Source of the DNA: Verrucomicrobiia bacterium
GTDB lineage: Bacteria > Verrucomicrobiota > Verrucomicrobiia > Verrucomicrobiales > DEV007
Assembly: GCA_020439995.1 (NCBI GenBank)
Contig: JAGROY010000114.1
Coordinates: 1-52,487, forward strand
Direction: 5' to 3'
Length of the DNA stretch: 52,487 nucleotides
The translations under genes and the position numbers were made by a program. Numbering within the stretch: the stretch's first letter is position 1; each line of letters starts with the position of its first letter. This document shows positions 28,602 through 37,713 of this stretch, in pieces. The notes under the pieces are model-generated. The model was not told the origin of the DNA and did not search any database. It worked only from the letters and a program-made list of their open reading frames with translations.

Positions 28602-28764
28602 CATCTCGAATTCGAGATGCAGGTCGTGCGCTTGCCCTGAGCAAGTGCGGCCTACGATGGTGGGAAGATGCGTACTATGTGAGGTCTGGCGACGTTGGTG
28701 GGAATCATCGGAGTCACGACCTCTCGTCTGGAGCGATGAACAAGCGGCGGATCACCGCCGTTTT
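28602..28764 (+). promoter_or_regulatory. Candidate structured leader RNA (attenuator or riboswitch-like) of the EPS operon
   Basis: Four hairpins occur in succession downstream of the predicted promoter: CATCTCG-AATT-CGAGATG (28602-28619); a 9-bp stem TGCGCTTGC/GCAAGTGCG with two G-U pairs around CCTGA (28627-28649) that extends outward with AGGT/GCCT; GAGGTC/GACCTC (28681-28686 with 28718-28723); and a terminator-like hairpin (28742-28764). CCGCC at 28590-28594 could pair with GGCGG at 28746-28750 and so compete with the last hairpin. This is a structural inference; I match it to no known riboswitch class. Confidence 0.4.
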
Positions 28765-30592
28765 AGTAGAAATGAGGGCAGGAGTTACCCCAAAGTTGTG
28801 CACTCTTCTGGTGTTTTTCGTTTGCGCCCTGGCGCTTGCGAGAGCTCGGGATTTTATGGCAGTGACTGCCGCAGGTGCGAGTAAAGATCCAAATGATCCG
28901 GTGCCATCCCAGAGGCAGGCCGTGGTAACTGCGGGCGAGGGCTTACCTCCGGCGGACGAAGACGGTTGGGCGATGGACGAGAGGACGGAGTTGGATCCGA
29001 TCGTTGCGCTCCCTTCTCACGATGCGCGATCATCTGGAATGCCCGAGTATGGCATCCGTGACGATCGGGACAGGCTCGACAGTGGCCAGTGGCGGGGGCA
29101 ACGCAACCTGGGGGCCGTACCGGAGTCAGCGCCTGTAATTCGTGACGGCGCACCGAACGGGGAGCAACTTGCCTCGGCTGCGCTTCTGAACCGTCCTCGT
29201 GATGGCGGCTCGCCCCATTGGTGGCAGAACTTGCGGCAGGACGGCAGCCAGGGATTTGGGGGAGCTGCTGAAAGTCAGCAGAGTTCCTTTAGTCGCTCCG
29301 ATTGGTCGGACTGGCATGGTGGAGCGGGGCAGCGGGGAGCTTACACCCACGCACCCACCAGTGGGGGCGTGACATTAGACCCGGACATCGCTACCGGGCC
29401 GCTTGAACTCGATTTCATCGGGTTCCTTTCCTCTGAGTATACGGACAACCGTGAGCTAACTGCTGAAGACAAGGCGGCGGGATTCCTCATCGCTGCTGGC
29501 ATCAACGCCAAGGCCACGCTGGATCTCACGGAGACGAACAAAATCCATTTCAACATAGGCGTGGGCGCAGATCAGTTTGCAGGAGACCAAGCGGATGAGG
29601 ACGGTCTGCAGGTGCATGTAACGCCCGACACCTTTGCAGATATCGTTTTCGGGATTGGTGATCTTGAGATGCGTGTGTTCGATCGATTCTCGATGCGCCG
29701 GAACAGGCGTCTGGAATCGTTTAGCCCAGACGCGATCGACACTGGGGATTTCTGGAGCAACACAGTAGGTGCCTCAGTGATGTATCCCTTGAATGATGCC
29801 CTGGTTGTCCATGGCCTCGTCGATTTATCCAAGGATGAGGCACTGGCTGATGAATTCAGTGCAATCAACAATGACACGCTCTCTGCGAGCGCAGGTCTTA
29901 CTTTCTCACCTAATGGTGAATATACCCTGGGAGTTCAGGGTTCATGGTCGCAGCGGGACTACGTTGCTAACTTTAACAACGACGCAGATATATCAAGTAT
30001 CGGCTTCTTTGCCCACACCCCGATATCCGAGTTCACTCGACTGGAGGCCAGCGGTGGTTATCAGAAGTTTGATTTCTCCACCGACGGTGCCAGCGGCGAT
30101 AACGACCAACTGGCTGACTACTTTGTGAGTCTTGCAATACGAAACGAACTCAATGATATGATGGCTCATTCACTGGTGGGTGGTCATGGCGCTGATTTTG
30201 GGGCACTATCGAATTTTGAATCGTACGATTTTCTCCGCTACGAGCTGAATGCGGAACCGATGGATGGAACGTCGCTGGATGTTATACTAGGTTATCGCTG
30301 GAATGACGAGAGCGGTGTGCGCGATGCAAAAGACGATACTTTCAATGTGGCGCTTCATGGAAGCCAGCAGGTAACAGACAACCTGGTGGTCGGAGTGCGT
30401 GGAACTCTTAGTCAGAATCGTGCGAATCTGAAAGGTCGCGACTATGATGAGAAGCGCTTGCAGGCCTACGCGCGGTTGAACTTAAATGAAGCTGCGAGCC
30501 TGAATCTTTCGTATCAGAGATGGGAAGTGACTGGAAGTAATCGGGGATTCACCGAAAATAGCTTGGTAACCGGTATGTCCCTGGATTTTTAA
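28736..30592 (+). CDS. Outer-membrane beta-barrel protein of an exopolysaccharide export locus
   Basis: From the ATG at 28736 the product has 618 residues. A second start at 28772 (MRAGVTPKLCTLLVFFVCAL) gives a shorter, very typical signal peptide, and the open frame also extends up to 28580. A low-complexity, probably disordered segment precedes a C-terminal half of alternating amphipathic strands, beginning GPLELDFIGFLSSEYTDN and ending LVTGMSLDF with a terminal Phe, the classical outer-membrane barrel signature. Its position immediately before a Wza-like exporter (3 bases from stop to that frame) and a Wzc-like kinase points to a role in secretion or surface retention of exopolysaccharide. 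The exact substrate is unknown. The terminator-like hairpin at 28742-28764 argues for the 28772 start. Confidence 0.8.
   Translation: MNKRRITAVLVEMRAGVTPKLCTLLVFFVCALALARARDFMAVTAAGASKDPNDPVPSQRQAVVTAGEGLPPADEDGWAMDERTELDPIVALPSHDARSSGMPEYGIRDDRDRLDSGQWRGQRNLGAVPESAPVIRDGAPNGEQLASAALLNRPRDGGSPHWWQNLRQDGSQGFGGAAESQQSSFSRSDWSDWHGGAGQRGAYTHAPTSGGVTLDPDIATGPLELDFIGFLSSEYTDNRELTAEDKAAGFLIAAGINAKATLDLTETNKIHFNIGVGADQFAGDQADEDGLQVHVTPDTFADIVFGIGDLEMRVFDRFSMRRNRRLESFSPDAIDTGDFWSNTVGASVMYPLNDALVVHGLVDLSKDEALADEFSAINNDTLSASAGLTFSPNGEYTLGVQGSWSQRDYVANFNNDADISSIGFFAHTPISEFTRLEASGGYQKFDFSTDGASGDNDQLADYFVSLAIRNELNDMMAHSLVGGHGADFGALSNFESYDFLRYELNAEPMDGTSLDVILGYRWNDESGVRDAKDDTFNVALHGSQQVTDNLVVGVRGTLSQNRANLKGRDYDEKRLQAYARLNLNEAASLNLSYQRWEVTGSNRGFTENSLVTGMSLDF
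28742..28764 (+). terminator. Terminator-like hairpin at the start of the EPS operon
   Basis: AAGCGGCGG-ATCA-CCGCCGTTT is a stem of up to nine pairs with a four-base loop, followed by one further T. It overlaps the first codons if translation begins at 28736, or lies just before the alternative start at 28772. The position suits transcription attenuation. Confidence 0.45.
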
Positions 30593-30607
30593 AAATTGGC
30601 TGCCGGA

Positions 30608-31423
30608 ATGAATAAATCTATGAGCAACTACAAAATAAAGACATCAAGTGTGCTGATTGCGACAGGAATAACCTGTTCGAGTGCAGTGGCGCAGGTCTTT
30701 GAGATTCAAAGGCCGCCCCTGCCTGACGCGCCAAAGGCAAATGCCGTCGACGCCCAGGCGTCCTCCGATTCCGAGTTGATTGAAGCAGGCACGCCCAAAG
30801 ACATTGCATCGACAGCCGCCAGTATGGCAACTCTGGACGATGAGCGAAAGCTCATGATCGCAGACGTACTAAGCTTTCAGGTTCTGGAAGACGGTGAGCC
30901 GGCGAAGCGTATCATTGTTACTGATTCCGCAGAAGTCGACATGCCTTACATCGGTCGGGTGAAAGCAGAGGGGCGTACTTGCAAGGATCTTGCCATCGAG
31001 GTTAAAAAGCGCCTTGAAAAGGATTTTTATCATAGGGCAACCGTTATTATTGGGCTCGACTACAACGCCTATGGCAGCCGGAATCCTGCAAGGGCAGGTG
31101 GCGGAGACGGGACAGGACGCAGAGTGGCTGTGGCAAGTGCTGAAGACGGTTACACTTTGATGGGGCAAGTAACGAATCCTGGTGTGTTCCCATTGCGGCC
31201 GGACTTTGAATTCAAACTAAGTCATGCAATCTTACAGTCTGGGGGGTTCCAGAAATTCGCCAACAACCGCCGGGTCCGGGTACTGCGAAAAGACGACAAT
31301 GGAAACCTGGCGACGGTGACTGTGAATCTCCGAGACGTCATGGACAAGGGCAAGCTTGAAAAAGATCTCGTTCTGAAGAAGGGCGACGTCATCATTGTGG
31401 ATAAGAAGCTGTTCAATTTTTAA
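30608..31423 (+). CDS. Polysaccharide export protein (Wza-like, SLBB domain)
   Basis: The protein of about 271 residues contains the polysaccharide-export region (about 80-145: IADVLSFQVLEDGEPAKRI, VDMPYIGRVKAEGRT, KRLEKDFYHRATVII) and one soluble-ligand-binding beta-grasp domain (about 165-265: LMGQVTNPGVFPL, LSHAILQSGGFQKFA, VLKKGDVIIVDKKLF). Family members form the periplasm-spanning outer-membrane channel for capsule or EPS. Wza itself is a lipoprotein; here the N-terminus ends in SSAVAQ with no proper lipobox, so it appears to be cleaved by signal peptidase I. The start is taken as ATG 30608; TTG 30596 and ATG 30620 are alternatives. It lies in an operon between the barrel and the kinase. 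Confidence 0.9.
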   Translation: MNKSMSNYKIKTSSVLIATGITCSSAVAQVFEIQRPPLPDAPKANAVDAQASSDSELIEAGTPKDIASTAASMATLDDERKLMIADVLSFQVLEDGEPAKRIIVTDSAEVDMPYIGRVKAEGRTCKDLAIEVKKRLEKDFYHRATVIIGLDYNAYGSRNPARAGGGDGTGRRVAVASAEDGYTLMGQVTNPGVFPLRPDFEFKLSHAILQSGGFQKFANNRRVRVLRKDDNGNLATVTVNLRDVMDKGKLEKDLVLKKGDVIIVDKKLFNF

Positions 31424-31481
31424 ATTGAGTTTTCCCGCTTTACGCCCCGTAAGTACTGATTCTCCCGATCACTAGATAGCA

Positions 31482-33689
31482 ATGGACCGTCTCCCGCCAC
31501 CCACGCAGACAGCTTCACAGAAGCTGACTCATTTCAACGACCGTATGCGGCGATACATGAAGCTGATTGCCCGCCGCTGGTGGGTGATTCTGCTGCTCGT
31601 CAGCGGTGCGATCTGTTTACAGGCCTGGAAGACCAGTAAGTTGCCTGACGAATACCGGTCCAATGCCCGTATCGTTGTCACGGGGCAGCTCGCTCTCAAG
31701 GAAAGCGTCCACTACCGCGAGGAAATGGCGAATTTTTACGGTACACAGGCTCAGATCTTGAACAGTGGAGAACTGAGGCGCAGGGTGGGGGAGCGTGTGA
31801 AGGTACTCCATCCGGGGCTCGCACCGTCCGTGGTAAATCTCACCATCGAGCGGCAGAAAAATTCCTCGGTCTTCGATCTGGAAAGTCTCAGTCGTGATGC
31901 CGCTTATGCCCGTGCTTATCTGGATGCTCTGCTCGACGAATACATCAACTTTCGCCGTGAGATGCGTTCACGGGTTTCTGAGAATACGCTGGACGCGCTG
32001 ACGGAAGAGCTCGCTCGTGCCCAGAAGCGGGTATCTGCCAGCGAGGAAGAACTGAAGAAATTCCAGAGCGAGAACAACCTCGTGGTGCTGGAAGAAGGGC
32101 GCAATAGCTCTGCTGCCTATCTTGAAGAACTCAAGAGTAAGCTGGCGGATATGAAGACCGAGCAGAATCTTCTGCGCAGGCTGGATATTGAGCAGGATAT
32201 CCTGCGCCGAAACCGATTGCCTGATACCTATGAAAGCCAGCGCAAAGGGGTTATGCCACTGGCTGAGTCAGAGCGCGATTTTCTTGAGACAAAGCAACAG
32301 ATCGAACTGCTTCGTGCGGAATTGTCTCAGTTGCTTAAGGTCATGAAGCCCAAACATCCGCAAGTAGCCTCACTCCAGCACCGGATCGGGCAGGCGGAGA
32401 CGATGCTGGCCATTTACCGAAAGCAAAGCGAGGAACAGAATGCCCAGCGTATCAAGTCGATTGAACTACAGATTGAGAATCTGGAAACCGAGGTGGAGAC
32501 TTGGGAGGCGAAGGCGCTGGCGACACGCGATAAGTTGAACGATTTCCAGCGTCTCGCTGGTCAGGTGGAGAGAGATCAGGGATTTTACGAGAAGCTGCTG
32601 CTGAGCATGCACGACGTGGATCAGAGTCAGAATCTGAATCAGGATTCCGTTTCGATCATGGAGCGGGCGACAGCCGCATCGCTCGTGAAACGTGACCGTG
32701 CACGTCCTCTGGCGATGGGTGCGGTGATGGGCGGGTTGCTTGCTCTGGTGCTTCTGCTTGTCATCGATCGGCTCGACGATAAACTGCGCGCTGTGGGCGA
32801 CTTCGCCCTCAACTTCAATGAGGAATTGCTGGGTGTGATTCCATCTGTGGATGGCAAGGGGAAGATTATGCCACTGCAGGCAAATGACGATCGACACATG
32901 TTTTCTGAGGCATATCGTAACTTGCGCTCATCTTTGCTCTTCAAAGACTGGAGGGGGCAGGAACCACACTCGATTCTCATCACCAGCGCTGTTCCTGTCG
33001 AAGGTAAGACTACCGTTGCGACCAATTTGGCTATCACAATGGCACTTGCAGGGTCACGCGTGTTACTGATTGATGCCGATTTACGCCGAGGAAGCCTGAC
33101 CAAACAGTTTGAGGTTCCAGAGGGGCCCGGCCTCGGAGATATTATCCTTGGCGAAGCAACCTTGAATCAGTCCATAGTCAGAACAGCATATGAATACTTG
33201 GCACTGTTGGGACGGGGACGCGACTTGCCTGCCTGCTCCGAGAATTTCCTTGGAGTCGAGCTACGGGATTGCCTCCGAGATGCAAAAGAGCGGTTCGACT
33301 TTGTCGTGATTGACAGTGCTCCAGTTCTGGTGGCGGATGACACGACGACACTGGCACCGCTCGCCGATACAACCTTGTTCGTGATGCGAATCAATGCGAC
33401 TCCGGCCCGCCTCGCCGACAAGGCGCTGCAGTTGCTTTACCGTCGTCAAGTCAACGTAGGGGGCGTGGTTCTTAATTGTGAGAGCGTTTCGACAAATGAC
33501 TATCGCACCTACGGATACTATAAGTATTACTCTGCTCCCGGGCAATCGGCGACGAAACTGGACAATGTGCGTCGCCGCAGCATACCCTTTGCCGGGAAGC
33601 GTAGAGCGTCACGACGGCCGGTCGGGCTGGAGGTGAAGCCCGCTGCTTCCGCTGAGGAAGTTCCCGCAGATGAAATCTTCGTCGAGTGA
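31482..33689 (+). CDS. Polysaccharide biosynthesis tyrosine autokinase (Wzz domain fused to BY-kinase)
   Basis: The 735-residue inner-membrane protein has a Wzz-like chain-length region with transmembrane segments at about 35-50 and 408-428 flanking long periplasmic coiled coils. A cytoplasmic bacterial tyrosine-kinase domain follows. Walker A is SAVPVEGKTT (Lys509), Walker A' is LLIDADLRRG (Asp531, Asp533) and Walker B is FVVIDSAPV (Asp611). The C-terminal tyrosine cluster YRTYGYYKYY (674-683) is the autophosphorylation site that controls polymerisation and export. The gene lies 58 bases after the Wza-like gene. All catalytic motifs appear intact, so this is a typical Wzc-type co-polymerase. 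No glycosyltransferases or polymerase are present in the window. Confidence 0.95.
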   Translation: MDRLPPPTQTASQKLTHFNDRMRRYMKLIARRWWVILLLVSGAICLQAWKTSKLPDEYRSNARIVVTGQLALKESVHYREEMANFYGTQAQILNSGELRRRVGERVKVLHPGLAPSVVNLTIERQKNSSVFDLESLSRDAAYARAYLDALLDEYINFRREMRSRVSENTLDALTEELARAQKRVSASEEELKKFQSENNLVVLEEGRNSSAAYLEELKSKLADMKTEQNLLRRLDIEQDILRRNRLPDTYESQRKGVMPLAESERDFLETKQQIELLRAELSQLLKVMKPKHPQVASLQHRIGQAETMLAIYRKQSEEQNAQRIKSIELQIENLETEVETWEAKALATRDKLNDFQRLAGQVERDQGFYEKLLLSMHDVDQSQNLNQDSVSIMERATAASLVKRDRARPLAMGAVMGGLLALVLLLVIDRLDDKLRAVGDFALNFNEELLGVIPSVDGKGKIMPLQANDDRHMFSEAYRNLRSSLLFKDWRGQEPHSILITSAVPVEGKTTVATNLAITMALAGSRVLLIDADLRRGSLTKQFEVPEGPGLGDIILGEATLNQSIVRTAYEYLALLGRGRDLPACSENFLGVELRDCLRDAKERFDFVVIDSAPVLVADDTTTLAPLADTTLFVMRINATPARLADKALQLLYRRQVNVGGVVLNCESVSTNDYRTYGYYKYYSAPGQSATKLDNVRRRSIPFAGKRRASRRPVGLEVKPAASAEEVPADEIFVE

Positions 33690-33829
33690 AATGAATAGAT
33701 GTCTTTCATCGTCTTTCGCGAATTCTGCCTGGGCGACTATGGTGCCTTTGCAGGGAATCCATTCCTGATTCCAGGTTGAAAAGTTGCTTTCAGATGCGGG
33801 ACTGATCGCAAATATGGGAGTGGCATACA

Positions 33830-33859
33830 TTGCTCTCATAATTATGAAAATTGTATAAA
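33830..33859 (+). promoter_or_regulatory. Predicted promoter of the prepilin-type fusion gene
   Basis: TTGCTC (33830-33835) and TATAAA (33854-33859) are separated by 18 bases in a markedly AT-rich patch (about 33825-33880) between the kinase gene and the next start codon at 33916. The -10 is five of six; the -35 is weak. Confidence 0.38.
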
Positions 33860-33915
33860 AATGCAATAATTACATTGAAGCGCCACTGCAATGGGTTTAA
33901 CTGTATGTTGAAACC

Positions 33916-36729
33916 ATGAAAAATTATTCTTCCTCACCAGCTTCAGAAAGGCATGTGCTGCTCCCGACAGCGGGATTCAGCATGGTGGAAGTGGTCACAG
34001 CGATTGCCATCATCGCTATCATCTCCGGTGTCGGATTTGTTGCCTTGAGCAAGTATCGGGAGAATACTGAAAGGACGAAATTAGAAAACGACGTAGCTGC
34101 AATGAACCGGGCAGCGCAGATGTTCCGGGTGAGTGGAGGAAACCTTTCATCACTTACCAGACCTGAGGATATTGTTGCGCAATTGAAGACGATCGAGGCT
34201 GCCGACGAAGCGGAGTATACGGTGGGATTCCACGGCCTGATGGTGGATAAGCGGGTGACGCCTGTGTTAATGACTGCTGCGGAGCAGGCTACCAACAGAC
34301 CCCGCGCCGTATGGGTTCCCTCAGAGAGCCGTTTTAAAATCGTCACGGCAGGGGAGGGGATTAAAGAATTTGCTCTTGGCACCGTGACCACCGCAGCGGA
34401 ATCCCTGCGGGAAAGTTCGTTCGAGTATGCTCGGGCATCTGACTGGATTTGGGATTATTCCGAAGACGAATCGTCCGAGCGTAGCGGATATAATGGATCC
34501 GTCACTCAAGCTGAGGAGGTGCCAACGACAGCCACGGGGGCGACCGGCACGCCGTTACAACAGCTCCAACCCCCAGTGATCAGTCTTCCAGGAGGATTCT
34601 ATGCCAATGAGCTTTTTCCGCTTCAGGTATCTCTATCAAATCCGAATGCTGCCGGGCAGTCAGCGATCCTGTTTTCATTGGACGGATCCAATTGGCAGGT
34701 TTACACCGGCAATTCAGTTGTCGTTCAGGCGGCATCGCCGGCAGTGACACTCTTAGCCTTCTGTCAGTCTCAGGATCCTGACACCTGGCAGGACAGCATA
34801 TCGTCATCTGAAGCCTATGAGACCTTCACGTTCTCTGGTTCGTCCTCTGGAACTTTCTCGACTCCAGCTACCACCTCTGGTTCAGTTTACACGATCGAGA
34901 CAACTTCCACCGGTGGCTCAAAATTCTCCTGGGGAACTGTCGCAGCTGGCTACACTGCCCCGTCTAGCTTGACCTTTGAGGGTGCAGATTTTGAGAATAT
35001 TGTGCCGGAGATCGAGTTCGTTGTAGGGACGCTTAGTTTTTATAATGGAACCATCTACGCAGGAACGGAGGCTTCTGGTGTGGAGCTCAATGTTGCTCTT
35101 GAGGTGGAGGTCAACATTCCAGTTGAGAATGAAGAGCTGGTCTTCCCGCTTGAACTTATCAATACTCCAAACTACGACTGGCAGAGCAACAACGACAACG
35201 CTGACTATGTAAAATTAACGTCGACCAGTACGACTTTTGTCACTGCGGCGGACGGTACCATCTATTACCTTGTGCTGGGGTTTGCTGATTCCACATCATC
35301 GGGTTTTACGACAATTGATGAATTTCACGTATGGGAAGGACAAACTGCGGTGGGGACTCTCGTTGCCAAGGTCACGACCGTCGTTCCCGGGCAGGAGGAC
35401 ACCACCCGACCCAATGTGATCCTGTACACATCGGAAAGCAACGTGAACGGTCAGTTCGAAGTTTTTGCGGATTTCAATGAATACGTTGATGGATTTGAAG
35501 TTTCTGATCTGGTGGTAACGAATGGTTCTCCCACAGGGCTTACAGGAAACGGGTTCAAGTTCTCATTTTTCGTAACTCCAGCCAACGACGGAAACATTGC
35601 TATCTTTGTGCCAAACGACATCGCCGTGGATCTTAAAGAAAATGGGAACAATGCATCAAACTCTCTTATTGTGACTGCGGATATGACGCCCCCCGTAGGA
35701 GTCTTCACCTACTCGATCAATGGCGGTGCGGACGGAAGCAGTGGCAATCCGTTCCGGATCAATGGGAATCCTACTATTCCCTTGGTCTTTACTGAGGGCG
35801 TGACCGGGCTAGGGCTAGACGATTTTACAGTGCAGAACGGTACTATTAGCAATCTTTCCGGTAGCGGTAGTTCCTACTCGTTCCTGCTGACCCCAGCGTC
35901 GGGTGGGGATGTGATCCTGACGATGGTGAGTGGTGCCGTTGTCGACGCTGTCGACAATCCCAACGAGGCATCCGATCCTGTCTACTTCAGGTTTGATGAT
36001 GGGGCTCCCGAACTGGTTTTGGCAAGCGCCGAGACAACCGTTTCAGGCCCATTCGTAGTGTCAGGTGTTGTGTCTGAGCCGGTGACCGGATTCACGGCTG
36101 GAGATGTTACGGTTGTGAACGGAAGCGTGCAGAGCTTCACCGGCAGCGGAGCGAACTACACGATTACAGTCGCCCCATCCAATATAGGAGATGTCTTCGT
36201 CAGCGTGGCAGCGAACAAAATGGCTGACCAGGCGGGCAACCAGAACCTTGCTTCCAACACTGTCACGGTGACCTACGAGCAATCGGCCTATATCGACTTT
36301 GATGACTATGCCATTCTTTCGTTCGACAATAGCCAGGACGACGGTAGTGCCAGCGTATCAGGTGGTGGAAGTGAGTTAAGAATCAAGGATAACGCCTGGA
36401 AGGCGATCAATTTCCCATATACGATCACATCAAATACCGTGATCGAGTTTGAGTTCAAGAGCTCCAAGGAGGGGGAGATTCACGGAATCGGTTTTGATAC
36501 GGACAATTCCATTAGTTCGAATCGCTCGTTCAAAGTCTATGGCTCCCAGAACTGGGGCTATACGCACTACGATAACTACAGCGGAAGCAGTTGGAAAAGC
36601 TACAGTATCCCTGTAGGGCAGTTCTACACCGGTTACTTCACCAAGCTGGTCTTCATTGCAGATGACGACTTTTCTGGAAACGGTCTCGGTGAGTCGAGAT
36701 TCCGCAATGTCCGTGTCTACAATCAATAG
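33916..36729 (+). CDS. Prepilin-type N-terminus fused to Ig-like and carbohydrate-binding-like domains
   Basis: The 937-residue protein begins with a type IV prepilin signal: Gly20-Phe21-Ser-Met-Val-Glu25 with the conserved Glu at +5, then a hydrophobic helix to about residue 45. A pseudopilin-like globular part continues to about 165. After a linker come a possible chitobiase-like segment (215-295), a choice-of-anchor-K-like domain (310-490, with FSWGT and LSFYNGTIY), three Ig-like repeats (495-590, 590-695, 695-790) sharing the pattern DLVVTNGS ... LTGNG, and a C-terminal domain (791-937) containing GEIHGIGFDTDNS and YSIPVGQFYTG, which resembles a carbohydrate-binding jelly roll. The likely product is a minor pilin-like surface adhesin processed by prepilin peptidase. 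It lies 226 bases after the EPS kinase with its own AT-rich promoter region. Confidence 0.85.
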   Translation: MKNYSSSPASERHVLLPTAGFSMVEVVTAIAIIAIISGVGFVALSKYRENTERTKLENDVAAMNRAAQMFRVSGGNLSSLTRPEDIVAQLKTIEAADEAEYTVGFHGLMVDKRVTPVLMTAAEQATNRPRAVWVPSESRFKIVTAGEGIKEFALGTVTTAAESLRESSFEYARASDWIWDYSEDESSERSGYNGSVTQAEEVPTTATGATGTPLQQLQPPVISLPGGFYANELFPLQVSLSNPNAAGQSAILFSLDGSNWQVYTGNSVVVQAASPAVTLLAFCQSQDPDTWQDSISSSEAYETFTFSGSSSGTFSTPATTSGSVYTIETTSTGGSKFSWGTVAAGYTAPSSLTFEGADFENIVPEIEFVVGTLSFYNGTIYAGTEASGVELNVALEVEVNIPVENEELVFPLELINTPNYDWQSNNDNADYVKLTSTSTTFVTAADGTIYYLVLGFADSTSSGFTTIDEFHVWEGQTAVGTLVAKVTTVVPGQEDTTRPNVILYTSESNVNGQFEVFADFNEYVDGFEVSDLVVTNGSPTGLTGNGFKFSFFVTPANDGNIAIFVPNDIAVDLKENGNNASNSLIVTADMTPPVGVFTYSINGGADGSSGNPFRINGNPTIPLVFTEGVTGLGLDDFTVQNGTISNLSGSGSSYSFLLTPASGGDVILTMVSGAVVDAVDNPNEASDPVYFRFDDGAPELVLASAETTVSGPFVVSGVVSEPVTGFTAGDVTVVNGSVQSFTGSGANYTITVAPSNIGDVFVSVAANKMADQAGNQNLASNTVTVTYEQSAYIDFDDYAILSFDNSQDDGSASVSGGGSELRIKDNAWKAINFPYTITSNTVIEFEFKSSKEGEIHGIGFDTDNSISSNRSFKVYGSQNWGYTHYDNYSGSSWKSYSIPVGQFYTGYFTKLVFIADDDFSGNGLGESRFRNVRVYNQ

Positions 36730-36808
36730 GGTGGATGGCAGTGAAATTGAAGGCTTGTGCGTGAGTAATCTTGAGTGAAGGGTCTCTCGACGGATTGCCT
36801 GCACTCAT

Positions 36809-37705
36809 TTGTCCCGGAAAACACTACCACTCTTCGTTGTCGTATGCGCTCTGCTCTGGGGATCTGCCTTCCCTGGAATCAAGTATGTCTATTCCCGTTG
36901 GGACGGAGCGGACACCTTTTCCGTAAGGCTGGTGTTTGCCGGCGTTCGCTTCGCTCTGGCAGGTTTACTGTTGCTCCCGTTTTCCCGCAGCCCGGTCTGG
37001 GGACTGCCGAGGGGAAGTCTCTGGCCGCTCGTCATCATTGCGCTGACACAGACATTCGGTCAGTACCTGTTCTTTTATTCAGGGTTGTCCGTGTCGAGCG
37101 GGGTTCTGGCTTCGCTCCTGGTGTCGACTGGAAGCCTCTGGTGGGTGTTGCTTGCTCCAGTCATGCTGGGCAGTCCCAAGCCGGGGCGCAGGCAGTGGCT
37201 GCTTTTGGCCCTCAGCACCACTGGTATCACCATTGCCGTCTACAAGCCGGGGGCGGGAGCCGGTGATCCGATCTTGGGAGCCACACTGTTTCTCTGTGCA
37301 AGCCTCTGTGGAGCGGTAGCACTGATCCTGTTCCGGCGCCTTGATTCCGCGATCGATCCAGTGAAGGCGACATCCTTCGCGCTCTTTACCGGAGGGATCA
37401 TGCTCCTGAGTGCGGGAGCTGCGGGCTGGTCTCGCTTTATCGCATTGTTAGATGTGCCCACGGCATTGATGACCGTCTATCTTGGCGCCGTGTCCGCCAC
37501 CGCATTTTGTCTGTGGAACCAATTGGCCCAGCTGTTCCCGGTGAACCTCCTCGCCGGGTATCGATTCCTCATTCCTCTGTCGGGCGCACTCATGTCTGCG
37601 TCGCTGGTTCCAGGTGAGTCGATCGGAGTCGGGGCGTTGATCGGAGGCTGTATGATTTTAACCTCGCTCATTTTCTTAAACCGCATCGGTAAAAGTGGGC
37701 AGTGA
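36809..37705 (+). CDS. EamA-family (DMT superfamily) transporter
   Basis: The 298-residue integral membrane protein has about ten hydrophobic helices arranged as two EamA repeats. The first begins LFVVVCALLWGSAFPGIKY, with the typical WGS(A/S)F motif, and the second starts near residue 153 with LGATLFLCASLCGAVA. Family members export or exchange small metabolites such as amino acids. The start codon is TTG at 36809; no in-frame ATG gives a complete first helix. The gene converges with the MFS transporter gene, with an 8-base gap between the stop codons. The substrate is unknown. Confidence 0.9.
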   Translation: MSRKTLPLFVVVCALLWGSAFPGIKYVYSRWDGADTFSVRLVFAGVRFALAGLLLLPFSRSPVWGLPRGSLWPLVIIALTQTFGQYLFFYSGLSVSSGVLASLLVSTGSLWWVLLAPVMLGSPKPGRRQWLLLALSTTGITIAVYKPGAGAGDPILGATLFLCASLCGAVALILFRRLDSAIDPVKATSFALFTGGIMLLSAGAAGWSRFIALLDVPTALMTVYLGAVSATAFCLWNQLAQLFPVNLLAGYRFLIPLSGALMSASLVPGESIGVGALIGGCMILTSLIFLNRIGKSGQ

Positions 37706-37713
37706 CAGCATCG

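Noticed and set aside
28580..28735. N-terminal extension of the barrel protein beginning at 28580
   Set aside because: The added 52 residues precede the signal peptide, have no protein-like pattern and coincide with hairpin-forming RNA.
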